Source of the DNA: a virus
DNA length: 42,857 bases
Virus record (IMG/VR): IMGVR_UViG_3300020462_000013
Coordinates: 1-42,857 of that record
Strand: one strand, 5' to 3'
The notes below the pieces were generated by a model. The model had not been told where the DNA came from. It made no database searches and was given only the letters and a program-made list of their open reading frames with translations. Within the stretch, counting starts at the first letter, position 1, and each line of letters begins with the position of its first letter. Both the position numbers and the translations under genes were made by a program. Below, in pieces: positions 9,601-18,600 of this stretch.

Positions 9601-12600
9601 AGTTGCTTGTTGTTGATGATGATGTCAAATCATATAATACCATATTCAAGTCTCTGTCTATTCTTGATGGAAATCACTCTGTCACAAGTATTGGTACAAC
9701 TACCTTTACATATGAATTAGATACAGTTCCTTCAATTATTTCATACAATGAAACAACTGCTGATGCTGAATATTCAACAACATCATCAAATGCATATGGT
9801 GCAATCAATAAAGTAAACTTGGTTGATAATAATTATGGATATGTTTCATTACCAGGTATTTCCTCAATCAAGTCTGGTATTGGTACAGGTGCTATCCTCT
9901 TTGCTGAATCTAGATCCATTGGCAGAATCAGGAATCAAAAATTCCAATCAAATAATATTGGTTGGAATTATCCCACTGACAGAACACTAAAACCAACTGC
10001 CAATCTTCCTGAAATTGTTGAAGTAAATCCCCTTGCTTCTTTTGAAAGGATTGGAATCACATCATCAGGTGTTGATTATTTGGTAGCACCAGACTTGGTT
10101 GTAAGAGATGGTGTAACAGATAGTTTAGTTGATTGTGATTTAAAATATGAGTTAGGTGACCCAGAGGTTACTATCATTGCAAATTCCAGAGGATTCTTCC
10201 CAACAACACCCAGAATCATCACAATAAACAATTCTAATGGTTATTCAATTGGTGGTGTAACTCTCACAGACAAACTTGTTAAGTTAGACATTGTTAATCA
10301 GTTCAATAGTGATAGTGAGTATCCTTTCAGCATTGGAAGTAAGATTTATGTTGAAGGTATTAATGTTGGTTCTATTGCAACAGCAAAAGGATACAACTCA
10401 GACCAATATAAGCACAAACTATTCACAGTTGTTGGTGTAAAAACCAATGCTGGTGGTTCTGGTGCTTATGTTGAATATTCCTTAGAAGATGACCTTACTG
10501 ATACTGAAAGTCCTGGTAGTGTTGTTTCATTCAATTCAGCAAGAGTGATTGCTGAAAACCATCTTCCCACATTTGATGTTTCTCTTGGTAGGAATAAGTT
10601 TTTAACTGATGAAACAGTATCTTGGGATTCCAAAAAAGGTTTAATTGATGAATATAATAATGATACTGACATTTTAAAGGTAAAAACACAATTTGACATC
10701 CCTGTTGGTGACACCTTAATTGGTGAATCTTCAAAAACAAGAGGTATTGTAGTTAAGAAATGGGATTTCAAAGCAGATATCAATGTTGGTGCTGGAACAA
10801 CCATTAACTATGGTTGGACAAAGAACACTGGTTTCTTAAATGACCCATTACAGAGAATGCCAAATAATGAGTATTATCAAAGATTCTCATATTCTCTGAA
10901 ATCAACCATCCCACTTGATGTTTGGGACAATACAGTTGGGGCACTTAACCACACAGCAGGATTTAAGAAGTTCTCTGACCTTCAAGTAATAAGCACACCA
11001 GAGGAAACTCTTGAAGTTAACACTAATGACACAGAATTGTCATTTATTGTTGATTGTATTGGTGAAGGAGATTTGAACTGCTGGCATGATTATGACAATG
11101 CCAAGGAAAATATCTATTCTGTAAATGGCAAGGATTATTCAGACACTATTCTGTTTGAGAATGCTATTCTCACTGATTATTTTGAATCAAAGGGCAATAG
11201 AGTATTAAGAGTTGATGATGTAAGTGAATTCTTCAATAGCAATGAAAGAGCAGAGGCATTTTCTGCTGTTGCCAACTTTGATACTTCTGTTAAATTTGCT
11301 AAATCACTATTCTACATTCAAGATACTACATTTACTGATGAAAGGCAGTTCCAGGTCACAACAGCAATTGTTGATGATGACCTTTACTACATTACAACAT
11401 ATGCTGAACTGACTACATTCCCAAGATTGGGTGATATTGATATTCAGGTAACAGAAGATAACTGGGAATTTGAGTTCCATCCCATCAAATTTGAATATAA
11501 CAACTATGAAGTTTCATCATTCACATTTGCCTTTGAACCAGCAGCAACTGGTGTTGCTAATACATCATTTGGTGATGTAATCTTCTTTGATAACCAGGAA
11601 GTCAACATTCCAACAGGTGCAACAACTAATATTGTCTCTGTTGGCACTTCTTACAGGTCAGCAAAGGTATTGAATATGATTGTAAGTGATGACCATCATC
11701 ATTTTGCAGAAATCAATATTATTCACGACAATTCAACAGTTTCATTTGTTGAATATAATAATTTAGATGAAGGTCCAAATCCATATGCTGGTGGTATTGG
11801 AACATATAGTGCTGCCATAAGTGGTTCTAATCTTCTCCTTAAATTCCATCCAAATGCTGGCATAGCAGCAACATCATACAGTCAAGTTGTAAGCACTGCC
11901 AGAGGTAATTCAACAACTGGATTTGTTACAATGACCACTGCCAAGATTGGTAGTGCATATACATCAATTTCCTCATCTGGTTCACCTTCTGCTCACGTTT
12001 TGAGCAGTTATGACACTGTTGACCCTGGTGAAAAATACAGTGCTTCATATCAAATCATTACAGTTGAAGATACTGGAAATGGTGACTATGAAACATTTGA
12101 ATTTGGTTTAATTAATTCAAAAACCATCACAACTCAAAATTATGTTGAATTTGGCAATGTAACAACCAATTCAAGTCTTGGTACAATTGGTGTTAATACC
12201 ACTGGTGATAATGTTCAGGTAACATTTACTCCTAATGCAGGTATTGCTGTTGAAGTCAAATCATTCTTCAGTGATTTAAGAGAAATTGAACCTAATACAA
12301 AGGTCAATAAAATTGAAATGAATGATGGAGATTTGAGAACAGTTCAAGGTAACTATTTTGGAACAAAGAGTGCAGTTACAAAAGATTTCAATCTCTTCCA
12401 CAATGGTGACCCAATTTTCCAAAGACAGTTTGATGGAAGTTCAACATCTGGTGTCAATACAATAACAAATCAGATTGCACTTCCTAATCACTTCTTCCAA
12501 AGTGGTGAAGCAGTTAAGTATGAAGTAACTGGCACTGATACAAGAATCCAAATTGTAAATACTGATTTTGGTGGTAGTGTTGGTTCAACAACCCTTCTTC

Positions 12601-15600
12601 CAACTGACCTTTTTGTTGTTAAGTTTGATGATGCACATATTGGTTTCTCAACAACTGCTGTTGATGCCCAGGCAATCAATCCAACAACAATTGACTTAAC
12701 AAATGTTGGTACTGGCAATTCACACTTTGTAACTGCCACAAAGCAGAATACAAAGATGTTGGTCACTATTGATAATATGCTTCAATCACCAGTTGCTAAA
12801 ACTGACATTACAGCAACTCTTCAATCAGACATTATCTTTGATACATTCTTCAAAACAAGTGGCATTACATCCATATCATCAAATGATATTGTCAAGATTG
12901 ATAATGAGTTTATGAGAGTGACATCAGTCACAGGAACTGGAACAACAATCTTTGTTGAGAGACCAATTCTTGGTACTGAAATTGAAGCTCATACTGTTGG
13001 TGCAACAATTGAAAAATTTGTTGGCAACTACACTGTTTCTGATAATAAAATCAACTTTGTAAGTGCTCCTTATGGAAAAAATCCATTAAGCACAACAACA
13101 AATCCACCAGATTCAAGAGATTGGACTGGAATTACTACAAGTTCTTCTTTCAGTGGAAGAGTATTCTTGAAGAGAGGTGTTGAAGGTTCTACAACTGAAA
13201 CTTATAACAATAACTTTGTATTTGATGATGTTTCAGACCAATTCACTGGTTTGACAAGTGAATTTACACTTAAATCAGATGGTGTTGATGTAAGTGGTAT
13301 TGCTACAAATAGCATTATCAGTGTTAACAATATTTTCCAGTCAACACAAGGAGTTCAGTCACTTGAAGTTGGTGAATATCAGATTTTTGAATCTGCTGGT
13401 GTATCAACAGCTCAATTTAGTGGTGTTGGAACACCTCTTGGATATGATGTGAATAGAGGTGGTCTTCCTATTGGTGGAATGATCGTTTCTGTTGGTTCTA
13501 TTGAAGGATTAGGTTATCAACCACTTGTGAGTGCTGGTGGTACTGCTGTTGTATCTACTGCTGGAACTATTCAGTCAGTAAGCATTGGAAATAGTGGTTC
13601 TGGTTACAGAACAGGTGTTGCAACAGCATATAATGTTGGCGTACAAACCTATGTGGGTGTTGTTCCTGTTCTTGAACATATTGGAACAGCAATTGTCACT
13701 GGTGGTCACATTACAAGCATTAATATTACAAATCCAGGTTCAGGTTATACAAATACCAATGCTCCTGTTGTGGTAATTGACCAACCATTAAACTATACAG
13801 GCATTCCTCTTGAATATTCCTCTACATCATCAGGAAGTGGTTCACAAGCAACTATTGATATCAAGGTTGGACAAGGTTCAAGTGTAATTGAGTTTGAAAT
13901 TAATGATTTTGGTTATGGATTTAAGAAAGGTGAGGTATTGACAATTCCAACTGGTGGAACCACTGGAATACCAACAGATACATCATACTCATTTAGTGAA
14001 TTCCAAATTTCAATTCAAGAAATTTACAGTGATAACTTCCTGGGATACTCACCTGGTGAATTCCAAGTATTGGATAGAATTGATAGTAAGTTTAATGGTA
14101 TTGATAGAGTATTCCCACTCACATTAGAGGGTAATCCTGTTTCAATTAAGGCAGCAAGAGATTCAAACATTGAAGTTGACCAAACCTTGCTGATTTTCAT
14201 TAATGACATCTTACAGGTTCCTGGAAAGTCTTATGTGTTTGAGGGTGGTAGTCAAATTGTCTTTAATGAAGCACCTAAGGGACCTGGTTCAGGTATTCCA
14301 GAGGGTGATACATCAAGAATCCTATTTTATAGAGGAGCAGGTGCCAGTGATGTTGTTTTTGTTGATGTTCTGGAAACAGTTAAGATTGGTGACACTCTTC
14401 AATTGAATGCTGATATTGAATCAGGTCAAAGTATTGTGCTGAATGAAGATAAGAGAGTTGTAACTGGTATTACAACTGTTGATTCAGTTCAAACAAATGC
14501 TTATCCTGGTCCAGGTCTTTCTAATGATAAAACTCTTACTAGACCACTGACTTGGTGTAAGCAAACAGTTGATAGAAGAATTGATGGTCAGTTTATTGGA
14601 AAGGACAGACCAAAGTATGAACCAATTATTACTCCAACATCATATTTACTGCAACCTGTTTCTACTGGTTCAACTCAAATCTATGTTGACAATGTAAGAC
14701 CATTGTTTGATGGTAGAAATGAAGGCACAGTTAGAACTTTCCAGAATAAGATTTGTGTGATTTCACAAGATGTGATTGTTGGAGCAACTGCTTCTGCCAC
14801 TGTTTCAGTTGCTGGAACAGTTACTGGTTATACAATCACTAATGCTGGAAGTCAATACACTTCCACACCAACAGTTTCTATTGCTGGAACTGCTACTGCC
14901 ACTGCTACCATATCTGGTGGTTCTGTTACTGCTTTAACCACCACTGATAGTGGTGGAGGTTATACTGAGGCACCTTTGGTTCTTATTGAGGAACCAAAAC
15001 TGATTAAAGAGAATATTAATGTAACTTCTTATTCTGGTGATGATGGTATTATTGTTGGATTTGGAACTACATCTTACACAGGTAAGACACAAGTAGTTTT
15101 TGACTTCTTTATCCCAACAGATTCCTTCCTTAGAGATGCATCACTTGTAGGCAGTGCTATCACTGTAAGTGGAATCTCAACAGGTGATTTCTTCACTTGT
15201 TTTGGTACAAATATGGTAACTGATTTGAGTGAGATTATATCAGTTAAGACTGATAATGTAACTACCATTGGTGTTACAACAACTTTTGCTGATTCTGTAT
15301 ATCAAGCAGAAAGAGTTGAGGTAATATCAAGTGAAGTGATTGGCATTGGAACAACAGTGGTAGCAAGAGTATTTGCTAACATTTCTGGAATAAGTTCAAT
15401 TTCATTCTCAAGTTCCTTGCTGAACTTTGATTCAACATTATTCACATTTGATAGCCAAACAGTTGAAGTTTATAGTGGTGGTATTGCTAGTTCTCACAAT
15501 ATGGGCAAATTCAGTTGGGGCAAGATTGCCCTTGGTGAAAGAGTTAGTGCTCAGTCATTCAATTTCTATGGATTGAATGGTCATTCTGGAATTTCGTCAT

Positions 15601-15650
15601 CAGGTTTAGTCCAAAGATATAATCCCTTGAAGTACAAGAATTATATCTAA
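3630..15650 (+). CDS. 7: Giant gp7-like baseplate protein with YHYH and GxGY modules (4006 aa)
   Basis: This 4006-residue protein follows gene 6, the position of T4 gene 7 (1032 aa, the wedge arm). Residues 1-300 resemble the C-terminal third of T4 gp7. IPTYVRDDFPLLVDFLEEYY corresponds to the T4 MPDSYLLQDSNFEAF region, FYKAKGTDESFKILFKAIYG to FYSTKGIEASYKFLFKVLYN, and NRTIFQNATGARGTVNKVE to GQTIYTATGRCNVTYIE. The remaining 3700 residues are beta-rich modules: GxGY repeats (about 734-1144, 3316-3390, 3732-3790), a YHYH-family domain (about 1230-1325), three dE..V..RG..H modules, a duplicated IHD-type module (about 2671-2887), and a fibre-type FINDILQ...GD module (about 3487-3600). No frameshift or stop interrupts 12 kb. 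It probably serves as wedge scaffold and external decoration. The gp7 assignment is strong by position and moderate by similarity. Confidence 0.8.
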   Translation: MAVDRVQLQDVIASQIPTYVRDDFPLLVDFLEEYYIAQETQGATLDLIENLDKYVKVDQLANLKTETLLAEDLDVDDTTITLSSETNFTYGFPDENGLILIDDEIIKYGTRTDTTFEDCVRGFSGVTQYIDTLIPDKQVFKQSNSAEHTTGATVKNLSILFLQEFFTKLKTQITPGFENRTLADTLNQKNFIKSADTFYKAKGTDESFKILFKAIYGVDVDILKPNNFLTRPSDASYIVSQDYVIEGYVGDIEELKNRTIFQNATGARGTVNKVEKLNVDGDFWQISIDTGYQRDIDVDGTIYGKFEPNSKTKLLNNVGVGATILDVDSTIDFASSGSLSIIDDNGDEQFLSYTDKNLTQFIGVTTTTTTISKKTDIRENDYSYANIGVGTDNQVRFRILSTLKNIEYLEDNFGFSKGDRITLKTIGVEDDTIKSDWFYNVKSKLDVKSIEVSNATSNIYRIVFYEDHDLVVNYGVVLTNLDLNTTITGVVDNVEKTNCLNVRFSGTIPVATLGQRFSLENQVLKGNSSELPSITTINANVLNTYIKQDKYLIASNSIPNYEDEIRSDDKVVSFTGSADGDGTITLSINQDHGFFNGDAVYYKGSTTTTTTSIDGGTFVDTTTSKFTNVEEGVYFVYRKDAFSIQLANSKSELYEGKFITPTGSVTDNTFTYYPFYEKPLTGQKLFREVTDIVQEAGTFPTKPGKTGILLNGVEIENYKSDDVIYYGNIESFEVTSPGKGYDIINPPILTISDGSGSGASGIVQVSGELTDLRITNPGFDFVETPKVTIEGGSPTRPAVVGANLKKVEHKVPFNAGINLNNLDGGVSIVNDIIGFSTFHNLRENEQIIYDPNTSPVAGLGTNQTYFARLISDTQIKLHSSFSECIAGINTVSINGFGNGQQSFSSVDRKQVVSSLVISDPGSGYKNQETKISGLSTSLNTLTVNSHGYSTEEKVRYCDNGSDLVGGLSTTTNYIVKNIDTNTIQLFSDLTNLSRNIPVDIESDGGGCFNYIPITVTIEGLVGVGSFGHNTTCTVQPIFRGSITGADVLESGVGYGSSEIFNFDRKPNVTLDSGTGAQLQPIVENGSITEVVVRNGGSGYNSPPDLTVTLGSYCKLTPVVENGSIKSVIVTAGGINYRNDSLIIVTPAGQEGAIAGNINQWTINKFEQKFAKLTDDDCIITEGSIDNTLQLAHLYAPRNIRSVRYGNKSNLEAQYQYPDLYIEQGIEVDSKYHSPIIGWSYCGSPIYGPYGYETPDGGAVKRMISGYELEAGPNRPPLNLYPLGFFVQDYVFRGTGDLNESNGRFCVTPEFPKGRFCYFTTIRKNTDSGGPFNNLKRPVFPYLIGNTFQHKPNDFNFKKLSNHVDYDLVSNDWRRITSPYKINTNYGGYDYIFSSNDVKEQVIEVTGISKGSVDNVGIFTGGVNYKVNEKVVFKGDTNGKAARGVIEKIDGKKVKNVNIQTQQFVNIEFLNVGVANKFVGFLTAPHNLVDNTRLKIDGLSDYFAGFDKTYNIGINSGSYVLLDDVDTSANTGIVTYFSVGGAFQYPFMRPNDIVSIESEKVKILNSDPLNNRVRVLRAQQGTVGASHTGNVSLFQDPRSFAIEVGTLKTTKLLKTNTEFYFDPSESLGIGTETTIGAGNTINFSNPGAGITNIFVQNQHIYLPNHTFKINDNVTYHTNGGNSIQVYNGKTGVAYTTLESYTPLYVAPIDRNFIGISSVKIGLTTTGYVGLGSTADVGLFYFTNLGTNVYHSFKTNFDNVVTAKAERTNVTVSTASSHGLFVNDNVVFSLNPKNQRTITVKYDDFNRRIVFDPQTFVAGNVDVQDNTIGFTTGFFKTGDKVIHTSSSVSGGLVNEKMYYVVVHSPDRIKLVEEKYQLDELSPNFIDITSAGQGTLSKINPVVSADSNIKFDLSDPSLSFTSNSIKYPAFKMEIFNDALLINQYLSSGVDADFNVKTKGIVGTDGELTIDVKDIPFSLYYKFSNVNQSFVTQEKLLVVDDDVKSYNTIFKSLSILDGNHSVTSIGTTTFTYELDTVPSIISYNETTADAEYSTTSSNAYGAINKVNLVDNNYGYVSLPGISSIKSGIGTGAILFAESRSIGRIRNQKFQSNNIGWNYPTDRTLKPTANLPEIVEVNPLASFERIGITSSGVDYLVAPDLVVRDGVTDSLVDCDLKYELGDPEVTIIANSRGFFPTTPRIITINNSNGYSIGGVTLTDKLVKLDIVNQFNSDSEYPFSIGSKIYVEGINVGSIATAKGYNSDQYKHKLFTVVGVKTNAGGSGAYVEYSLEDDLTDTESPGSVVSFNSARVIAENHLPTFDVSLGRNKFLTDETVSWDSKKGLIDEYNNDTDILKVKTQFDIPVGDTLIGESSKTRGIVVKKWDFKADINVGAGTTINYGWTKNTGFLNDPLQRMPNNEYYQRFSYSLKSTIPLDVWDNTVGALNHTAGFKKFSDLQVISTPEETLEVNTNDTELSFIVDCIGEGDLNCWHDYDNAKENIYSVNGKDYSDTILFENAILTDYFESKGNRVLRVDDVSEFFNSNERAEAFSAVANFDTSVKFAKSLFYIQDTTFTDERQFQVTTAIVDDDLYYITTYAELTTFPRLGDIDIQVTEDNWEFEFHPIKFEYNNYEVSSFTFAFEPAATGVANTSFGDVIFFDNQEVNIPTGATTNIVSVGTSYRSAKVLNMIVSDDHHHFAEINIIHDNSTVSFVEYNNLDEGPNPYAGGIGTYSAAISGSNLLLKFHPNAGIAATSYSQVVSTARGNSTTGFVTMTTAKIGSAYTSISSSGSPSAHVLSSYDTVDPGEKYSASYQIITVEDTGNGDYETFEFGLINSKTITTQNYVEFGNVTTNSSLGTIGVNTTGDNVQVTFTPNAGIAVEVKSFFSDLREIEPNTKVNKIEMNDGDLRTVQGNYFGTKSAVTKDFNLFHNGDPIFQRQFDGSSTSGVNTITNQIALPNHFFQSGEAVKYEVTGTDTRIQIVNTDFGGSVGSTTLLPTDLFVVKFDDAHIGFSTTAVDAQAINPTTIDLTNVGTGNSHFVTATKQNTKMLVTIDNMLQSPVAKTDITATLQSDIIFDTFFKTSGITSISSNDIVKIDNEFMRVTSVTGTGTTIFVERPILGTEIEAHTVGATIEKFVGNYTVSDNKINFVSAPYGKNPLSTTTNPPDSRDWTGITTSSSFSGRVFLKRGVEGSTTETYNNNFVFDDVSDQFTGLTSEFTLKSDGVDVSGIATNSIISVNNIFQSTQGVQSLEVGEYQIFESAGVSTAQFSGVGTPLGYDVNRGGLPIGGMIVSVGSIEGLGYQPLVSAGGTAVVSTAGTIQSVSIGNSGSGYRTGVATAYNVGVQTYVGVVPVLEHIGTAIVTGGHITSINITNPGSGYTNTNAPVVVIDQPLNYTGIPLEYSSTSSGSGSQATIDIKVGQGSSVIEFEINDFGYGFKKGEVLTIPTGGTTGIPTDTSYSFSEFQISIQEIYSDNFLGYSPGEFQVLDRIDSKFNGIDRVFPLTLEGNPVSIKAARDSNIEVDQTLLIFINDILQVPGKSYVFEGGSQIVFNEAPKGPGSGIPEGDTSRILFYRGAGASDVVFVDVLETVKIGDTLQLNADIESGQSIVLNEDKRVVTGITTVDSVQTNAYPGPGLSNDKTLTRPLTWCKQTVDRRIDGQFIGKDRPKYEPIITPTSYLLQPVSTGSTQIYVDNVRPLFDGRNEGTVRTFQNKICVISQDVIVGATASATVSVAGTVTGYTITNAGSQYTSTPTVSIAGTATATATISGGSVTALTTTDSGGGYTEAPLVLIEEPKLIKENINVTSYSGDDGIIVGFGTTSYTGKTQVVFDFFIPTDSFLRDASLVGSAITVSGISTGDFFTCFGTNMVTDLSEIISVKTDNVTTIGVTTTFADSVYQAERVEVISSEVIGIGTTVVARVFANISGISSISFSSSLLNFDSTLFTFDSQTVEVYSGGIASSHNMGKFSWGKIALGERVSAQSFNFYGLNGHSGISSSGLVQRYNPLKYKNYI

Positions 15651-15653
15651 ATA
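15647..15653 (+). promoter_or_regulatory. Late-promoter-like CTAAATA
   Basis: CTAAATA lies 21 nt before the fibre gene start and contains the TAA stop codon (15648-15650) of the giant gp7-like gene. It is a relaxed form of the NATAAATA late motif, so it is less certain than the exact matches. Confidence 0.5.
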
Positions 15654-15674
15654 TTTAAACGGTAAACAAAACAA

Positions 15675-18600
15675 ATGGCGAAACTAGGAATTAATACTGG
15701 ATCAGCGCCAAATGATGGCAATGGAGATACTTTATTAAGTGGTGCTGTTAAGATTAACAGTAATTTTAATGAATTATATGCATTACTTGGTAATGGTACA
15801 GCATTATCTGGTGTTGTTACATCATTGACTGCTGGCAATGGTATCTCCCTAAGTGCATCATCAGGTTCTGTTCAAGTCTCTTCCTCAGCTGGATCAACAG
15901 CAGATGTAAGAGCAAATACATTAGTGGTCACTGGTGTCAGCACACTGGGAACAATTAATGGTAATGGGTCAGGTTTAACAAATCTGCCAGCAGGACAATT
16001 AACAGGCACAATTGCTGATGCTAGATTTCCTAGCACATTACCTGCTGTTTCTGGTGTTAATTTAACTGGCATTACAACCCTCATCAAAGCTGGCACAGAT
16101 ATTTCAGTAGTAACCAGTGGTGGAATCACCACAATTACATCCACAGCAAGTGGTACTGGTTCAACAGCAAATCTCAGGTCAGATTCTCTTGTTGTCACTG
16201 GTGTATCTACACTTTCAGACCTTACTGTCACAGGGGTAAGCACACTTGGTGTAGTAACATCAGTTACGTCAATTTTAGCAACCAAGTATTATGGTGATGG
16301 TTCCTCTCTGGCAGGTGTTAATTCTGAAAGATTTGACACTGGTACTTTAAATGTAACTGGTGTTTCAACATTCAATGACCAGGTGAATGTTTATTATGGT
16401 AAGAAAATTGTAATGGGTGAACCAGGTTATAATGCTGGAAAGGTTCAAATATACACTGGAAATGGTCAAGTAAATGATTACTTTGAGATTGACCCCTCAG
16501 TAACTGATGATATTACATTGAGGCATTCTGGCACAAATGCCAGAGCCTTTAAGATAATGTCTACTGGCAATATTGGTATCAATACAGTAGACCCAGCAGC
16601 ACAATTTGATATTGCTGCTAATACCAGAGTTACAGGAGTTTTAACTGCCACCCAGTTTAGTGGTAATGTTCCTGCTTCCAATCTAACTGGTGCTTTACCA
16701 GCTCTTGATGGTTCAGCATTAACTGGAATTACAGGTTCAGGTTCTGGTGTTGTTGTCAAGCACGATGGTTCTACTATTGGTACAGCAGGAACTATCAACT
16801 TCTCCACAAATCTGGATGTATCTGCCATTTCTGCTGGTGTTGTTACAGTCACAGCATCTGGTGGAAGTAGCACAGTAGGCACAAGTGGAACTTGGGCAAA
16901 CTATGATGGTGTAACTGGTGTTACAACAACTAAGAAAGTTAAAATTCAGAATGACCTTGAAGTTACTGGTATTCTGACAGCATCTTCACTAGATGCCTCT
17001 ATTTCACAATGGGATCTAGGCGCTGATGGTACTAATAATTATACCTTCACTGGACCTGGATTCACTGGTGCTGAAAATGACCCAACACTGTATTTGGTAA
17101 GAGGACAGAAGTATAAGTTTAAGAATGCAATGGGTGCTCACCCATTTAGGATTCAGAGCACTGTTAATGGTTCAGCAGGAACAACATATAATGATGGCGT
17201 AACCAATAACAATGTGTCTAATGGCACTTTGTCTTGGAATGTTCAATTTGATGCACCTGATATCTTGTATTATCAATGTACTGCTCATAATAATATGGGT
17301 GGTAAGATTTATATTGGCAATAGTGGTGATACATCTACTATTGGTGGTCAGGTCATCAACACAACTGGTATCAATGTCAGTGGTGTAGTCACAGCAACTT
17401 CATTTGTAGGAAATTTAGTTGGAATTGCAACAACAGCAACTAATCTTGCTGATGCTGCAAATATTACAACTGGTACAATTGCTGATGCTAGGTTCCCTGC
17501 TACATTACCAGCAATTTCTGGTACAAATCTGACCAATCTCAATGCTGGCAATTTGGCATCTGGCACAATGCCTGATGCTAGATTCCCATCTGTGCTTCCT
17601 GCCATTGGTGGTCAGAGTTTGACTGGTGTAACCACAGATGTTGAGTTTGCTAGTCTTCAAGCACAAGTCAATACCCTTGCTAATAATCTTAATATTATTG
17701 GTTTCTACAATGCCACAGCAGGTGTAGTTACTGCACTTACAGTGGTAGGTGAGTCAAGGAGTTATATTAGTCTTGGTGCAACACTACCAAGTTCTGGTAT
17801 TCACACTGGTGATTATCTGATTGTTTCAACAAATGGTAGTAATGTTGGAGTAGCATCATACCTATCAATTGGTGTTAGTACAGCATATTCTGGTGACTGG
17901 ATTGTTGGTGCAAGTGGAACAGAATGGGAAGTATTATCTTACTCCTCTGCTGTTGTAGCACCAAGAGCAACTAATGCTGATTTTGCTGATACACTGAAAT
18001 CTACATCAAGTGTCATTACAAGTGGTATTATCACTGCTGCTTCATTTGCAGGTGATGGCACAAATCTGACTGGTGTTGCCTCCACTGATTATATTGTTAC
18101 TGGAACAGCAGCAACCTTTAATAATGTAGCGATTTTTAATGATAATTTAAGAATTGCTGATAATGTAAAAGCACAGTTTGGCACTGGATTTGATTTAGAA
18201 ATTTATCACGATGGTTCTAACAGTTATATTGGTGATGTAGGAACAGGTGCTTTAAGAATTGGATATAATGGAACTCCTGAACTTTATCATGGCACCTCAA
18301 AGAAACTTGAAACTGTTAGCACTGGTGCCACAGTAACAGGTACAATGTTTGCCACCCAGTTTAGTGGTGGTGGTTTGATGGCAGAAAGAACAACAGTCTC
18401 TGGTGTTACCACTGCTATTGCTCAACTTGGTATTGGACACACTGATATCACTGGATTTAAATCATATGCTCTGATGAAAGTTGGTCTGTCCACAGCAGGG
18501 TGGTTCAGACTATATACAGATAGTACATCTAGAACAAATGACCTTTCAAGAAGTGTTGGAATTGACCCATCACCTGGAAGTGGAGTTATTGCAGAAGTTG

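Noticed and set aside
17000-17330. Cupredoxin-like segment as a photosynthetic auxiliary gene (phage plastocyanin, petE)
   Set aside because: It has no own start, signal peptide or stop, is embedded in fibre repeats, and has amicyanin-like C-x2-H-x2-M spacing rather than plastocyanin spacing.
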